Below are positions 7,901 through 15,879 of a DNA stretch of 64,000 nt, one piece after another. Every line of letters starts with the position of its first letter. The first letter of the stretch is position 1. The stretch spans positions 1 to 64,000 of the forward strand of contig NZ_MAGP01000104.1 in assembly GCF_002926165.1 (NCBI RefSeq), in the 5' to 3' direction. A program made the position numbers and the translations under genes. The notes under the pieces were generated by a model. The model saw only the letters and a program-made list of their open reading frames with translations, ran no database searches and had not been told where the DNA came from. This DNA comes from Micromonospora chalcea (GTDB lineage: Bacteria; Actinomycetota; Actinomycetes; Mycobacteriales; Micromonosporaceae).

Positions 7901-8944
7901 GTGAGTGAAGGTCGCAAGCTGCGCGCCGGTCTGATCGGCCTCGGCGCCATGGGGCGCAACCACGCCCGGGTGCTGTCCAACCTCGACGGCGTCGAGCTGG
8001 TCGGCGTGGTCGACCCGGCCGGCGACGTGACCGGGACGCTGCGCGCGCCCGTCGTACCCGAGCTGAGCGACCTGCTCGCCCTCGGCGTCGACTACGCGGT
8101 GGTGGCCTGCCCGACGGCGCTGCACGAGCCGATCGGCATGGAGCTGGCCGCCAACGGCGTCTGCGCGCTGATCGAGAAGCCCCTCGCGCAGTCCGTCGAC
8201 GCGGCGACCCGGCTGGTCGAGGCGTTCGAGGCCGCCGGCCTGGTCGCCGGCGTCGGCCACATCGAGCGCTACAACCCGGCGCTGCAGAGCCTGCGCACCC
8301 GCCTGGAGGCCGGGGAGCTGGGCGAGGTGTTCCAGGTCGTCACCCGGCGCCAGGGCCCGTTCCCGCACCGGATCGCCGACGTCGGCGTGGTGATGGACCT
8401 GGCCACCCACGACATCGACCTCACCGCGTGGGTGACCGGCCAGGAGTACACCTCGGTCTCCGCCCGCACGGTCTCGCGCAGCGGCCGGCTGCACGAGGAC
8501 ATGGTCGCCGTCGTCGGCCAGCTCGCCGACGGCACCATGGTCAACCACCTGGTCAACTGGCTGAGCCCGCTCAAGGAGCGGTCCACCGTCGTCACCGGCG
8601 ACAAGGGCTGCTTCGTGGCCGACACGCTCACCGCCGACCTCACCTTCTACGCCAACGCCGCCATCGACACCGAGTGGGAGGCGCTGCGCGCGTTCCGCGG
8701 CGTGGCCGAGGGTGACATGGTCCGTTACGCCATCCCGAAGCGGGAGCCGCTGCTGGTCGAGCACGAGCGGTTCCGCGACGCGGTGGAGGGCAAGCAGAGC
8801 GACATCGTCACCCTGCGGCAGGGCCTGCGTACCGTCCAGGTCGCCGCCGCCCTGCTGGAATCCGCGTCCGACGGCCGTACCGTGGCCGTGGGCCCGGCCG
8901 CCGCCGACCGGGACGGGCGCGGCCTGCAGCCGACACCGGCCTGA
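7901..8944 (+). CDS. Gfo/Idh/MocA family sugar dehydrogenase, WbpB/WlbA-type role proposed
   Basis: NAD(P)-dependent oxidoreductase of 347 residues. The N-terminal Rossmann motif is GLIGLGAMGRNHARVL (about 10-25), the conserved EKP follows as IEKPLA (91-96), then GHIERYNPA and the substrate-domain motif MDLATHDIDL with the catalytic-type histidine. The start is GTG at 7901 with GGAGGG four bases upstream; the frame is open far upstream inside the aminotransferase gene but that is shadow. Paired with the aminotransferase, it would oxidise C3 of a UDP-N-acetyl-hexosaminuronate to the 3-keto form. A tail-to-tail terminator lies between it and the next gene. The family is sure; the exact substrate is inferred from context. 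Confidence 0.85.
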   Translation: MSEGRKLRAGLIGLGAMGRNHARVLSNLDGVELVGVVDPAGDVTGTLRAPVVPELSDLLALGVDYAVVACPTALHEPIGMELAANGVCALIEKPLAQSVDAATRLVEAFEAAGLVAGVGHIERYNPALQSLRTRLEAGELGEVFQVVTRRQGPFPHRIADVGVVMDLATHDIDLTAWVTGQEYTSVSARTVSRSGRLHEDMVAVVGQLADGTMVNHLVNWLSPLKERSTVVTGDKGCFVADTLTADLTFYANAAIDTEWEALRAFRGVAEGDMVRYAIPKREPLLVEHERFRDAVEGKQSDIVTLRQGLRTVQVAAALLESASDGRTVAVGPAAADRDGRGLQPTPA

Positions 8945-8945
8945 C

Positions 8946-8986
8946 ACCGGCCCGGCCGGGCGTCGCCGCCGCCCGGCCGGCCCGGT
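8946..8986. terminator. bidirectional terminator between convergent genes
   Basis: 17-base arms (8946-8962 and 8970-8986) with one mismatch and a 7-base loop, very GC-rich, directly after the dehydrogenase stop and reaching the stop of the convergent glycosyltransferase. Confidence 0.7.
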
Positions 8987-10632
8987 CACCTCCCGTCGAT
9001 CCCCAGCAGACGGTCGAAGCCCGGTGCGTTCACCGACCAGTCCCAGGTGGCCGAGGCGTGCTTGGCCGCGGCCTCGCCGGCGGCCCGCCAGACCTGCTCG
9101 TCCGCGGTGACCGCACGGACGCGGGCGGCGGCCTCGGCCGGCGTCGCGACCACCCAGTCGGCCGGGAAGACGGTACGCGCGCCGTGTTCCCCATCGGCGA
9201 AGAACGGCCAGTCCCGCACCACCGGCACCGCGCCGCTCGCGGCGCCCTCCACCACGGCACAGTGGAAGCTCTCCCGCACCGAGCTGCTGAGCACCACGCC
9301 GATGCCGGTCAGCACACCCGGCACGTCGTCGGTGTGGCCGAGCCGGGTCACCGCGCCGGAGGGCGCCAGCTCGGCCAGATCCGTCTCCAGCGCCGCCGCG
9401 TAGTCGCGCGCCGCCCGGCTCATCCCGGTGTCGATGCTCCCGCCGACCAGCAGCAGGCGGTACCGCTCGTCGGCGGCGCGCAGCAGCCGCAGCACCTCGA
9501 TCGCCCACCGCGGGTCCTTGGCGACCGCGCTGGTGCCCACCAGGCCGAGCGTGAACCGGGCCGCGGAGTCCTTCGGCCGCGCGAACGGCGCCAGGTCCAT
9601 CGCGTTGCACAACACGTGGGTACGCGGCGCGTGCGCGCCGGTGAGCCCGGGCGCCACCCGGAGCGTGAAGTCACGCAGGTGCTCGGAGACGAAGACGACG
9701 TCGTCCACCCGGCTGAAGTCGATCAGGTTCGGCCACCTGCCGAACGCCTCGTAGCTGTGCAGCCGGACCACCACCCGGGTGTCGCCGGGGTCGACCAGGC
9801 CGACCATCACAGCGGTCGCCGCGGCCCAGTCGACGAACACCGTGTCGGCCCAGTCCAGGTGCGGGCGCAGCCAGGCCTCGACCTGCCTGCCGTACTCGGT
9901 GTCGCGCAGCAGCGCCTCGGCGGTCATGCGCCTGGACTGCCGGATCAGCGGCCCGGCCACGGGGTCGTCGTCCAGCCGCACGTAACGCAGCTCCACATCG
10001 GGGTGGGCGGCGTAGCGCTCCCGGATCGCCTGCACGAAGTGCGCGCTTCCGTTGAGCAGCAGCAGCACCCGTTGCGGCCGGTCCGTCGGCGGCGGCGCGG
10101 CCGGCTGCCGGCGGCCGCGCGGCGTCAGCAGCGCCCGACCCACGGCGCTGCCGTGCAGCGGCGCGAGGAACGCCGCCGGATCGTCCGCCAGCGGCGAGTC
10201 GAGCTGGTCGAAGTGGATCACCCGGTGGAACTGGGTGTGCAGCACCCGGTGCAGCCGCCGGGCCGCCGCCTCGCCGTCACCCCGGGCGTACGCCCGGTCC
10301 GCCTCGGCCAGGTCGGCCTCGACGGCGGCAGTCAGGTGGGCCGGGGTGCGTCCCTCGGCGATCTCGTCGGCGGCCTCCTGCGCGAGCAGGTCGGCACGGG
10401 CGGCCGGGCCCACGCCACCGGCCACCGCGACCAGCGCGGCCCGGGACTCCGCCGCCGGCCAGCCGGCCCGGACCATGCCGGCGCGCAGGCGGCGGGCCAG
10501 CGACGACCGCGCGCCGGCCGGCAGCAGCGGCGCGGCCGCCAGGCCGTGGATCAGACGGGCCGCCGCGCGGTGACGCACCACCCGGGGAGCGGTGACGCGA
10601 CGGAGCACGCCGGCTGCGAGCTTGCTGCCCAT
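8986..10632 (-). CDS. GT4-type glycosyltransferase with helical N-terminal extension
   Basis: 548 residues. Residues about 1-180 are alanine- and arginine-rich and helical, without a recognised domain. From about 190 a GT-B fold begins (RVLLLLNGSAHFVQAI), and the C-terminal nucleotide-sugar domain starts near FTLGLVGTSAVAKDPRW and carries GHTDDV and the E-x7-E motif in RESFHCAVVEG. This is the signature of GT4 retaining transferases. Donor and acceptor are unknown. A GGAAGGA lies about ten bases before the ATG. It is divergent from the next glycosyltransferase gene across a 119-base promoter interval. The long N-terminal helical region is unusual for GT4 enzymes and could bind a membrane or a partner. 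Confidence 0.82.
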   Translation of the reverse strand: MGSKLAAGVLRRVTAPRVVRHRAAARLIHGLAAAPLLPAGARSSLARRLRAGMVRAGWPAAESRAALVAVAGGVGPAARADLLAQEAADEIAEGRTPAHLTAAVEADLAEADRAYARGDGEAAARRLHRVLHTQFHRVIHFDQLDSPLADDPAAFLAPLHGSAVGRALLTPRGRRQPAAPPPTDRPQRVLLLLNGSAHFVQAIRERYAAHPDVELRYVRLDDDPVAGPLIRQSRRMTAEALLRDTEYGRQVEAWLRPHLDWADTVFVDWAAATAVMVGLVDPGDTRVVVRLHSYEAFGRWPNLIDFSRVDDVVFVSEHLRDFTLRVAPGLTGAHAPRTHVLCNAMDLAPFARPKDSAARFTLGLVGTSAVAKDPRWAIEVLRLLRAADERYRLLLVGGSIDTGMSRAARDYAAALETDLAELAPSGAVTRLGHTDDVPGVLTGIGVVLSSSVRESFHCAVVEGAASGAVPVVRDWPFFADGEHGARTVFPADWVVATPAEAAARVRAVTADEQVWRAAGEAAAKHASATWDWSVNAPGFDRLLGIDGR

Positions 10633-10751
10633 CTGGGCTGGGTCCTTCCGATCGCGGAGGCTGGCGCCGCAACGCCGACCCGCGTGGTCGGCGAGCGCGG
10701 TTCGTGCATGTTAACGTGGCGCGGTCCCTACTTGCGGCGAGGAAGGTTCGG

Positions 10752-11966
10752 GTGCCGGCAACTTCAGCACGGGACGTCGTCGTCCTCACGCCCTGGTTCC
10801 CGACCCGCGAACTGCCCTTCCGCGGCTCGTTCGTCCAGGCGATGGTCGACGCGACCGCACCGGTTTCCGACCGGATGACCGTCTATCACTGCGACGCCTG
10901 GGTGGCCGCCCTCGATCCGGCGGCTGAGCGCCGGGTCAAGGACGCCCACCGCGTCCTGCTCGGCCACGCCCGGCACCGCACCCCGACCGTCGGCGGCGCC
11001 GACCTGGTCTACGTCCCGGTGCCGGTGCCCCGCGGGCTGGGGCACGCGGCCAGGACCGACCGGCACGACGAGGCGCTGCGCGCGGCCCTCGGCGGCCGTC
11101 CGCTCACCGCACCGGTCGTGCACGCCCACGTCGGGCTGCCCAGCGGCTGGGCGGCGATCCGCAACGCCGGCCCGGACACCCGGGTCTACGTGACCGAGCA
11201 CGCCAGCTTCCTGGACAAGGTGCTCGAGACCGCCCGCGGCCGGGAGATGTACGACGAGGTGCTCGACCGGTGCGCCGGTTTCCTCGCCGTGGGCGAGGGC
11301 GTCCGGGCCCCGCTGGTCGAGGCGTTCCCGCACCACGCGGACCGGATCGGCGCGATCGCCAACCCGATCTCCTTCGACCGGCCCCGTCCGACGCCGATCA
11401 CCGCGCTGCGCCGGTGGCTGTTCGTCGGCGCGCTCTCCGAGCTCAAGGGCGTACCGCTGCTGCTGGAGGCGTTCGCGCGGTGCCGGCAGGACGACCCGGC
11501 ACTGACGCTGACGCTGGTGGGGGAGGGCGCGCTGCTGGCGAGCCTGACCGCCCGGGCGGCCGAGCTCGGGGTGGCCGACGCGGTCACGTTCACCGGGGCC
11601 GTCCCGCCCGAGCGGGCGCTGGAGCTGATGCGGGAGCACGACCTGCTGGTGCACCCGAGCCGCCGCGAGACGTTCGGGGTGGCGGTCATCGAGGCCATCG
11701 CGGCCGGGCTGCCCGTCCTGGTCACCCGCTGCGGCGGTCCGGAGCGGACGCTGGCCGGCATCGAGGACGCCGCCGGTCAGATGATCGACGTGACAGACGA
11801 CCCGGAGACGATCGTCGCCGGATACCGGCGGCTGCGGTCCCGGTTCCCCGACGACCTCGAACCGGCCCACGCCCGTAAGGCGCTCGCCGACCGGTACGGC
11901 TACGCCGCCGTCGCCGAGACGCACCGCCGCCTGTGGTTCTCCGACGAGGCCGACCCGGCGGTCTGA
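10752..11966 (+). CDS. GT4-type glycosyltransferase
   Basis: 404 residues, GT-B fold: the N-terminal domain begins DVVVLTPWFPTRELPFRG with the glycine-rich acceptor loop, the mid-region has VTEHASFLDKVL, and the C-terminal domain has FVGALSELKGVPLLLEAF, VGEGALL and the E-x7-E motif RRETFGVAVIEAIAAGLP. The start is set at GTG 10752 because AGGAAGG (10740-10746) lies at the right distance; an upstream in-frame ATG at 10704 would add a poor 16-residue extension. It opens a rightward run of four closely spaced genes to 14539. Donor and acceptor sugars are not evident. Confidence 0.85.
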   Translation: MPATSARDVVVLTPWFPTRELPFRGSFVQAMVDATAPVSDRMTVYHCDAWVAALDPAAERRVKDAHRVLLGHARHRTPTVGGADLVYVPVPVPRGLGHAARTDRHDEALRAALGGRPLTAPVVHAHVGLPSGWAAIRNAGPDTRVYVTEHASFLDKVLETARGREMYDEVLDRCAGFLAVGEGVRAPLVEAFPHHADRIGAIANPISFDRPRPTPITALRRWLFVGALSELKGVPLLLEAFARCRQDDPALTLTLVGEGALLASLTARAAELGVADAVTFTGAVPPERALELMREHDLLVHPSRRETFGVAVIEAIAAGLPVLVTRCGGPERTLAGIEDAAGQMIDVTDDPETIVAGYRRLRSRFPDDLEPAHARKALADRYGYAAVAETHRRLWFSDEADPAV

Positions 11967-11994
11967 CGCCGGGCGCCGCAGCTGATGGAGTGAG

Positions 11995-12558
11995 ATGCAC
12001 GTCCTTTTCCTGTCCGTCGGGTCGGTCCGGCGGCGCGCGGTCGTGGAGGAGTCCCGCCAGGTGATCGCCGACGGGGGCGCCGCCACCGTGGTGGTCGACA
12101 AGATGGGCCCCTGGAGTCGTGAGACGTTCGCCACCGGCGTGCGGGTGATCGACCTGGCCGCCCTGCAACGTCGGCTGCCGGCCGACCGGGTCGAACAGGC
12201 GGCGCTGTACAAGGCGCCCCGCAAACTGCTGCGGACCATCGGCCGCGGTCCGCTGCGGAAGGTGTCGAAGCGGGCCGAGCGCGCGTTCCAGCGGCGCCTC
12301 GCCGACCCGGCGCACCGGGCGTTCGTGCGGATGCGCGGCGACCAGCGTGACCGGCTTCTCGCCCGGGCCTGCGCGCGTCCCACGGTGGATGTGCTCGTCG
12401 TCACCGATCCGGTGGCGATGCCGTACGCGGTGCGCCTGCTGGAGCGCCGACGCGGTCACGCGAGCCCGAGAGTCTGCTTCAGTTACGACTACTCTGGAGT
12501 GGCGACCGATGGCCAGAACCGACCCGACCCGGATTCCGCCCAGGGGGACAATCCATGA
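11995..12558 (+). CDS. half-length GT-B-like protein (N-terminal Rossmann domain only)
   Basis: 187 residues. It begins like the first half of a GT-B enzyme (MHVLFLSVGSVRRRAVVEES, then GGAATVVVDKMG and GVRVIDLAAL) and ends after VDVLVVTDPVAMPYAVRLLE, with no C-terminal donor-binding domain or E-x7-E motif. GGAGTGAG precedes the ATG and its stop overlaps the next start (ATGA at 12555-12558), so it is firmly part of the run. A protein of the same layout lies at 13934-14539, on the other side of the full-length transferase. It may be a non-catalytic partner or one half of a split enzyme, as Alg14 is for Alg13; this is inference. No catalytic role is claimed. Confidence 0.7.
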   Translation: MHVLFLSVGSVRRRAVVEESRQVIADGGAATVVVDKMGPWSRETFATGVRVIDLAALQRRLPADRVEQAALYKAPRKLLRTIGRGPLRKVSKRAERAFQRRLADPAHRAFVRMRGDQRDRLLARACARPTVDVLVVTDPVAMPYAVRLLERRRGHASPRVCFSYDYSGVATDGQNRPDPDSAQGDNP

Positions 12559-13937
12559 CGCGCCCGACGCGCCGACCGCGCATCCTGTACCTGTCCTTCT
12601 ACTTTCCGCCGTCGCGGGCCAGCGGCGTGTACCGGGCCCGGGCCACCGCGAACTACCTGGCCGAGCACGGCTGGGACGTGACCGCCTTCGCGTCGCCGCT
12701 GTCGTTCCTGCACCGCGTGATCGGCTCGGTCGACGAGCAGCTGGCCGAGACCGTGCACCCGTCGGTCCAGGTGGAGCGGCCCAACATCAGCCACTTCGCC
12801 TGGGAACGTGACCTGCACGCCTACGGCCGGTTCCGGGGCATGTCGCCGATCCTGGCCCGCAACCTCTACAACTTCGGGTTGAAGAAGTTCTTCCCCGAGC
12901 ACTACCTGTCCTGGGCGCTGGCGTCGGTGCGCAAGGCGCTGCGGATGCACGCCCGGCGGCGCTTCGACGTGGTGCTCGCCACCGGCAACCCGTTCGCCTC
13001 GTTCGCCGCCGCCTGGATGATCCACAAGGCCACCGGCGTGCCGTTCGCCGTCGACTACCGCGACGCCTGGACGCTCAACATGTTCACCGAGGAGCCGGGG
13101 TACGAGCCGGGCCACCCCGCCTGGCGCTGGGAGCGCCGGATCCTGCGCGACGCCTCCGCCTCGATCTTCGTCAACCAGCCGCTGCTGGCCTGGTACGCCG
13201 ACCGCTACCCGAACGCCGCGGACCGGATGATGGTGGTCCCCAACGGCTGGGACCCGGATCTGCTGACCCAGCTCGACGCGCCCACGCCGCCGTCCGAGTC
13301 GGACCGCGACCGCCCGCTGCGCTTCTCCTTCCTCGGCACCATGAACAGCACCCAGCCGGTGGAGCAGATGGCCGAGGCGTTCCAGATCGCCCGGCGGCAT
13401 CCCGACCTGGCCGACGCGGAGCTGAACATCCACGGTCACCTCGGCTACTTCAAGCAGGGCAAGACCGACCTCATCGCGCGGCTCGGCCTGGTCGAGGGCG
13501 AGCAGGGGCACGCGCTGCCCGAGTACGGCATCCACTACCGGGGCCCGGTCTCCAAGACCGAGGTCGGCAAGGTCTACCAGGACAGCGACGTGCTGGTCTT
13601 CCTGGCCGGCGGCGCGCGGTACGTCACCTCCGGGAAGATCTTCGAGTACATGGCGAGCGGCAGCCCGATCGTCTCGGTGCACGCGCCCGGCATCGCCGCG
13701 CAGGACGTGCTGGCCGGCTATCCCCTCTGGTTCAACCCGGAGAGCCTCGACGTGCACGACATCGCCGAGTCGATGATCGCCGCCGGCAAGGCGGCCCGGG
13801 ACATGTCGGCGAAGCAGCGTGCCGAGGCGCGTGCGCACGCCGACACGTTCACCCGGCAGGCGGTCACGGCGCCGCTGGAGGCCAGGCTGCGCTCGATGGT
13901 CAGGCGCAAGATCGAGGCGGGAAGGATCGCATCGTGA
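12555..13937 (+). CDS. GT4-type glycosyltransferase
   Basis: 460 residues. The N-terminal domain has the YFPPSRASGVYRARATANYL pattern of GT4 enzymes such as WbuB-like transferases, then AVDYRDAWTLNMF (a common motif of this subfamily), VVPNGWDPDLL, and the C-terminal FLGTMNSTQPVEQMAEAF and GKIFEYMASGSPIV. The enzyme at 57301-58680 has the same subfamily features. It starts in a 4-base ATGA overlap with the upstream half-GT gene and ends in a GTGA overlap with the downstream one, so all three are probably translated together. Possible role: adding an N-acetylhexosamine-type sugar to the glycopolymer. Substrate is unproven. Confidence 0.87.
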   Translation: MTRPTRRPRILYLSFYFPPSRASGVYRARATANYLAEHGWDVTAFASPLSFLHRVIGSVDEQLAETVHPSVQVERPNISHFAWERDLHAYGRFRGMSPILARNLYNFGLKKFFPEHYLSWALASVRKALRMHARRRFDVVLATGNPFASFAAAWMIHKATGVPFAVDYRDAWTLNMFTEEPGYEPGHPAWRWERRILRDASASIFVNQPLLAWYADRYPNAADRMMVVPNGWDPDLLTQLDAPTPPSESDRDRPLRFSFLGTMNSTQPVEQMAEAFQIARRHPDLADAELNIHGHLGYFKQGKTDLIARLGLVEGEQGHALPEYGIHYRGPVSKTEVGKVYQDSDVLVFLAGGARYVTSGKIFEYMASGSPIVSVHAPGIAAQDVLAGYPLWFNPESLDVHDIAESMIAAGKAARDMSAKQRAEARAHADTFTRQAVTAPLEARLRSMVRRKIEAGRIAS

Positions 13938-14539
13938 CGTTCGACGACGCAGCCGGCAACCAGCCGCCCACCGCGGGCGCGTCCCGCACGCCGCGGGCGC
14001 TGCTGCTGGCGTTCAACCACAAACCGCACGAGAAGGTCGTGGCGCTGGCCGAGCGGCTCCTCGACGAGGGCGCCCGGCTGGACGTGGTGGTCCTCAGCGA
14101 CACCAACTGGGCGGACCTGGCCGGCCGGCCCAACGTGCGGCTGTTCACCCTCGGCGCCGCCGAGAAGCGGCATCCGCTGCTGCGTACCGAACGGATCGTG
14201 GTCACCAGCGGACCCCGGCGGGTGGCCCGCGGGCTGAGCCGGCTGGCCGGCGGCGGCACGGCGAGCGGCCTCAGCCGGCGGCAGGAGCGCCTGAGCCGGG
14301 CGTTCCACAAGCGAGTGTTCATGAAGGCGTACTCGAACGTGCGCCCGCTGGTGCTGTCCAGGCTGGCCGACAAGCGGCTGTCCGAACTGGACCTGGAGCG
14401 CGACCCGGTCGACCTGATCGTGGCCTCCGACGCGCTGTCCATCACGCTCGGCTGGCGGCTGGCCCGCCGCTTCCCGAACGTGGTCGCCACCACCTCGCTC
14501 GACCCGCCCCCGTTGGCGCAGCTCACCGCGGCGGCCTGA
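13934..14539 (+). CDS. half-length GT-B-like protein, paralogue-like to 11995-12558
   Basis: 201 residues starting at GTG in a GTGA overlap with the preceding transferase. It has an N-terminal Rossmann-like segment (ALLLAFNHKPHEKVVALAER, LDVVVLSDTNWADLAG), a basic middle, and ends with DPVDLIVASDALSITLGWRL and FPNVVATTSLD. The closing segment matches the layout of the 187-residue protein at 11995. There is no donor-binding half. Continuing rightward, the frame simply stops and a terminator follows, so this is not obviously a frameshifted full enzyme. Function unknown; a regulatory or split-enzyme partner of the GT4 between them is the leading idea. Confidence 0.68.
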   Translation: MTFDDAAGNQPPTAGASRTPRALLLAFNHKPHEKVVALAERLLDEGARLDVVVLSDTNWADLAGRPNVRLFTLGAAEKRHPLLRTERIVVTSGPRRVARGLSRLAGGGTASGLSRRQERLSRAFHKRVFMKAYSNVRPLVLSRLADKRLSELDLERDPVDLIVASDALSITLGWRLARRFPNVVATTSLDPPPLAQLTAAA

Positions 14540-14563
14540 CGCCGCCTGCCGCACCACGTGAAG

Positions 14564-14606
14564 CGGCCCGCCGGCACCGTCGATCGCGACGGCGCCCGGC
14601 GGGCCG
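14564..14606. terminator. bidirectional terminator between convergent genes
   Basis: Perfect 11-base outer arms (14564-14574 and 14596-14606, CGGCCCGCCGG) plus an inner 6-base stem CCGTCG/CGACGG with tetraloop-like centre. It lies between the stop at 14539 and the convergent stop at 14615. Confidence 0.7.
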
Positions 14607-14614
14607 GTCCGATT

Positions 14615-15703
14615 TCAGCGGGCGTGCTCGGCGAGCACCCGGACCACGTTCTCGGCCGCGCGGCCGTCACCGTACGGGTTGCCGCGCGCGGCGGCCGGCC
14701 GGGGCCGGGTGGCGGTCCGCACCCAGCCGTCGGCGCCCAGCGCGGACGGGTCCGGAACCAGCCGGTTCCAGTCGTCCGCGAGGGTCTCCACCCACTCCGT
14801 CTCCGGGCGCAGCGTGGTGCAGGGCCGGTCCAGCAGGTACGCCTCCTTCTGCAGGCCGCCCGAGTCGGTCACCACACCGACGGAGCCGAGCACCGCGGCC
14901 ACCATGCCGCCGTACGGCAGCGGCCGGCCCACGTGCAGCGCGCCGCCACCCAGCTTGATGCCGTGCTCCTCGGCGCGGGCCAGCAGGCGCGGGTGCGCCA
15001 GCAGGGCGACCGGCACCGGCAGCTCGGCGAGCGCGCCCACCAGCGCAGCCAGCCGCTCCGGGTCGTCGGTGTTCTCCGCCCGGTGCAGCGTGGCCAGCAG
15101 GTACGGGGCGTCCGGGTCGATGCCGGCCGGCAGCTCGGGACGCGGCTGGTCACCGGCCAGCACGGCGTCACGGACCCGCAGGCACACGTCGACCATCACG
15201 TCGCCGACCAGCACGGAACGGGCGGCCAGGCCCTCGGCGGACAGGTGGCGCACCGCCTCCTCGGTGGGCGCCAGCAGCAGGTCGGCGCAGTGGTCGGTGA
15301 GGACGCGGTTGTGCTCCTCCGGCATCCGGCGGTTGAACGAACGCAGCCCCGCCTCCAGGTGGGCCACCGGCAGGTGCATCTTCACCGCGGACAGCGCGCC
15401 GGCCAGCGTGGAGTTGGTGTCGCCGTACACCAGCACCCAGTCGGGTCGTTCGGCCGCGAGCACCGGGTCGAGGGCGGCCAGCGTCTTGCCGGTCTGCACG
15501 CCGTGGCTGCCGGAACCGATGCCCAGGTGCACGTCCGGGTCGGGGATGCCGAGCCCGGAGAAGAAGACGTCGGAGAGGTCGGCGTCGTAGTGCTGCCCGG
15601 TGTGCACGATGACGTGCTCGTGCTCCGTGGCGGCGAACGCCGCGGCGATCGGTGCGAGTTTGACCAGCTGGGGCCGGGCGCCAACGATGCTGACGACCTT
15701 CAT
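14615..15703 (-). CDS. UDP-N-acetylglucosamine 2-epimerase family, WbpI-like
   Basis: 362 residues, non-hydrolysing 2-epimerase fold. Landmarks: SIVGARPQLVKLAP, VHTGQHYDADLSDVFF, VYGDTNSTLAGALSA, LEAGLRSFNRRMPEEHNR, TLHRAENTDD and TDSGGLQKEA. The SFNRRMPEE form and the DADLSDVFFSGLGIP segment are those of WbpI/WlbD-type epimerases that act on UDP-2,3-diacetamido-glucuronate, whereas WecB/MnaA proteins usually read RTGN with PWPEE. So conversion of UDP-GlcNAc3NAcA to UDP-ManNAc3NAcA is proposed, with plain UDP-GlcNAc 2-epimerase as the alternative. GGAGGG precedes the ATG. It stands alone on the minus strand between terminator and a divergent promoter. Confidence 0.85.
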   Translation of the reverse strand: MKVVSIVGARPQLVKLAPIAAAFAATEHEHVIVHTGQHYDADLSDVFFSGLGIPDPDVHLGIGSGSHGVQTGKTLAALDPVLAAERPDWVLVYGDTNSTLAGALSAVKMHLPVAHLEAGLRSFNRRMPEEHNRVLTDHCADLLLAPTEEAVRHLSAEGLAARSVLVGDVMVDVCLRVRDAVLAGDQPRPELPAGIDPDAPYLLATLHRAENTDDPERLAALVGALAELPVPVALLAHPRLLARAEEHGIKLGGGALHVGRPLPYGGMVAAVLGSVGVVTDSGGLQKEAYLLDRPCTTLRPETEWVETLADDWNRLVPDPSALGADGWVRTATRPRPAAARGNPYGDGRAAENVVRVLAEHAR

Positions 15704-15815
15704 GTGGGTGATCCCTCCGATTGACTGTCCGTCCGACCGGGGCGGCGTCCGTGGGCGCCCCGCGGAACCGGCTGCGCCGGCCGGTGAGGGGAACCCCCAC
15801 GCGGGCGATCCAGGC

Positions 15816-15821
15816 TAACAT
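15816..15821 (+). promoter_or_regulatory. candidate -10 box upstream of membrane protein gene
   Basis: TAACAT in the 176-base interval between divergent genes; transcription would start near 15828, about 50 bases before the ATG at 15880. No convincing -35 box. Confidence 0.3.
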
Positions 15822-15879
15822 CGGGGCATTCCGCTTCTGGACGCCGACAAGGCCGGCACGAGCGCGAGGAAATCCCGTC

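Noticed and set aside
14615..15703. Calling the 2-epimerase plain WecB/MnaA
   Set aside because: The SFNRRMPEE form and the DADLSDVFF segment fit the WbpI group better, although the WecB reaction is kept as an alternative.
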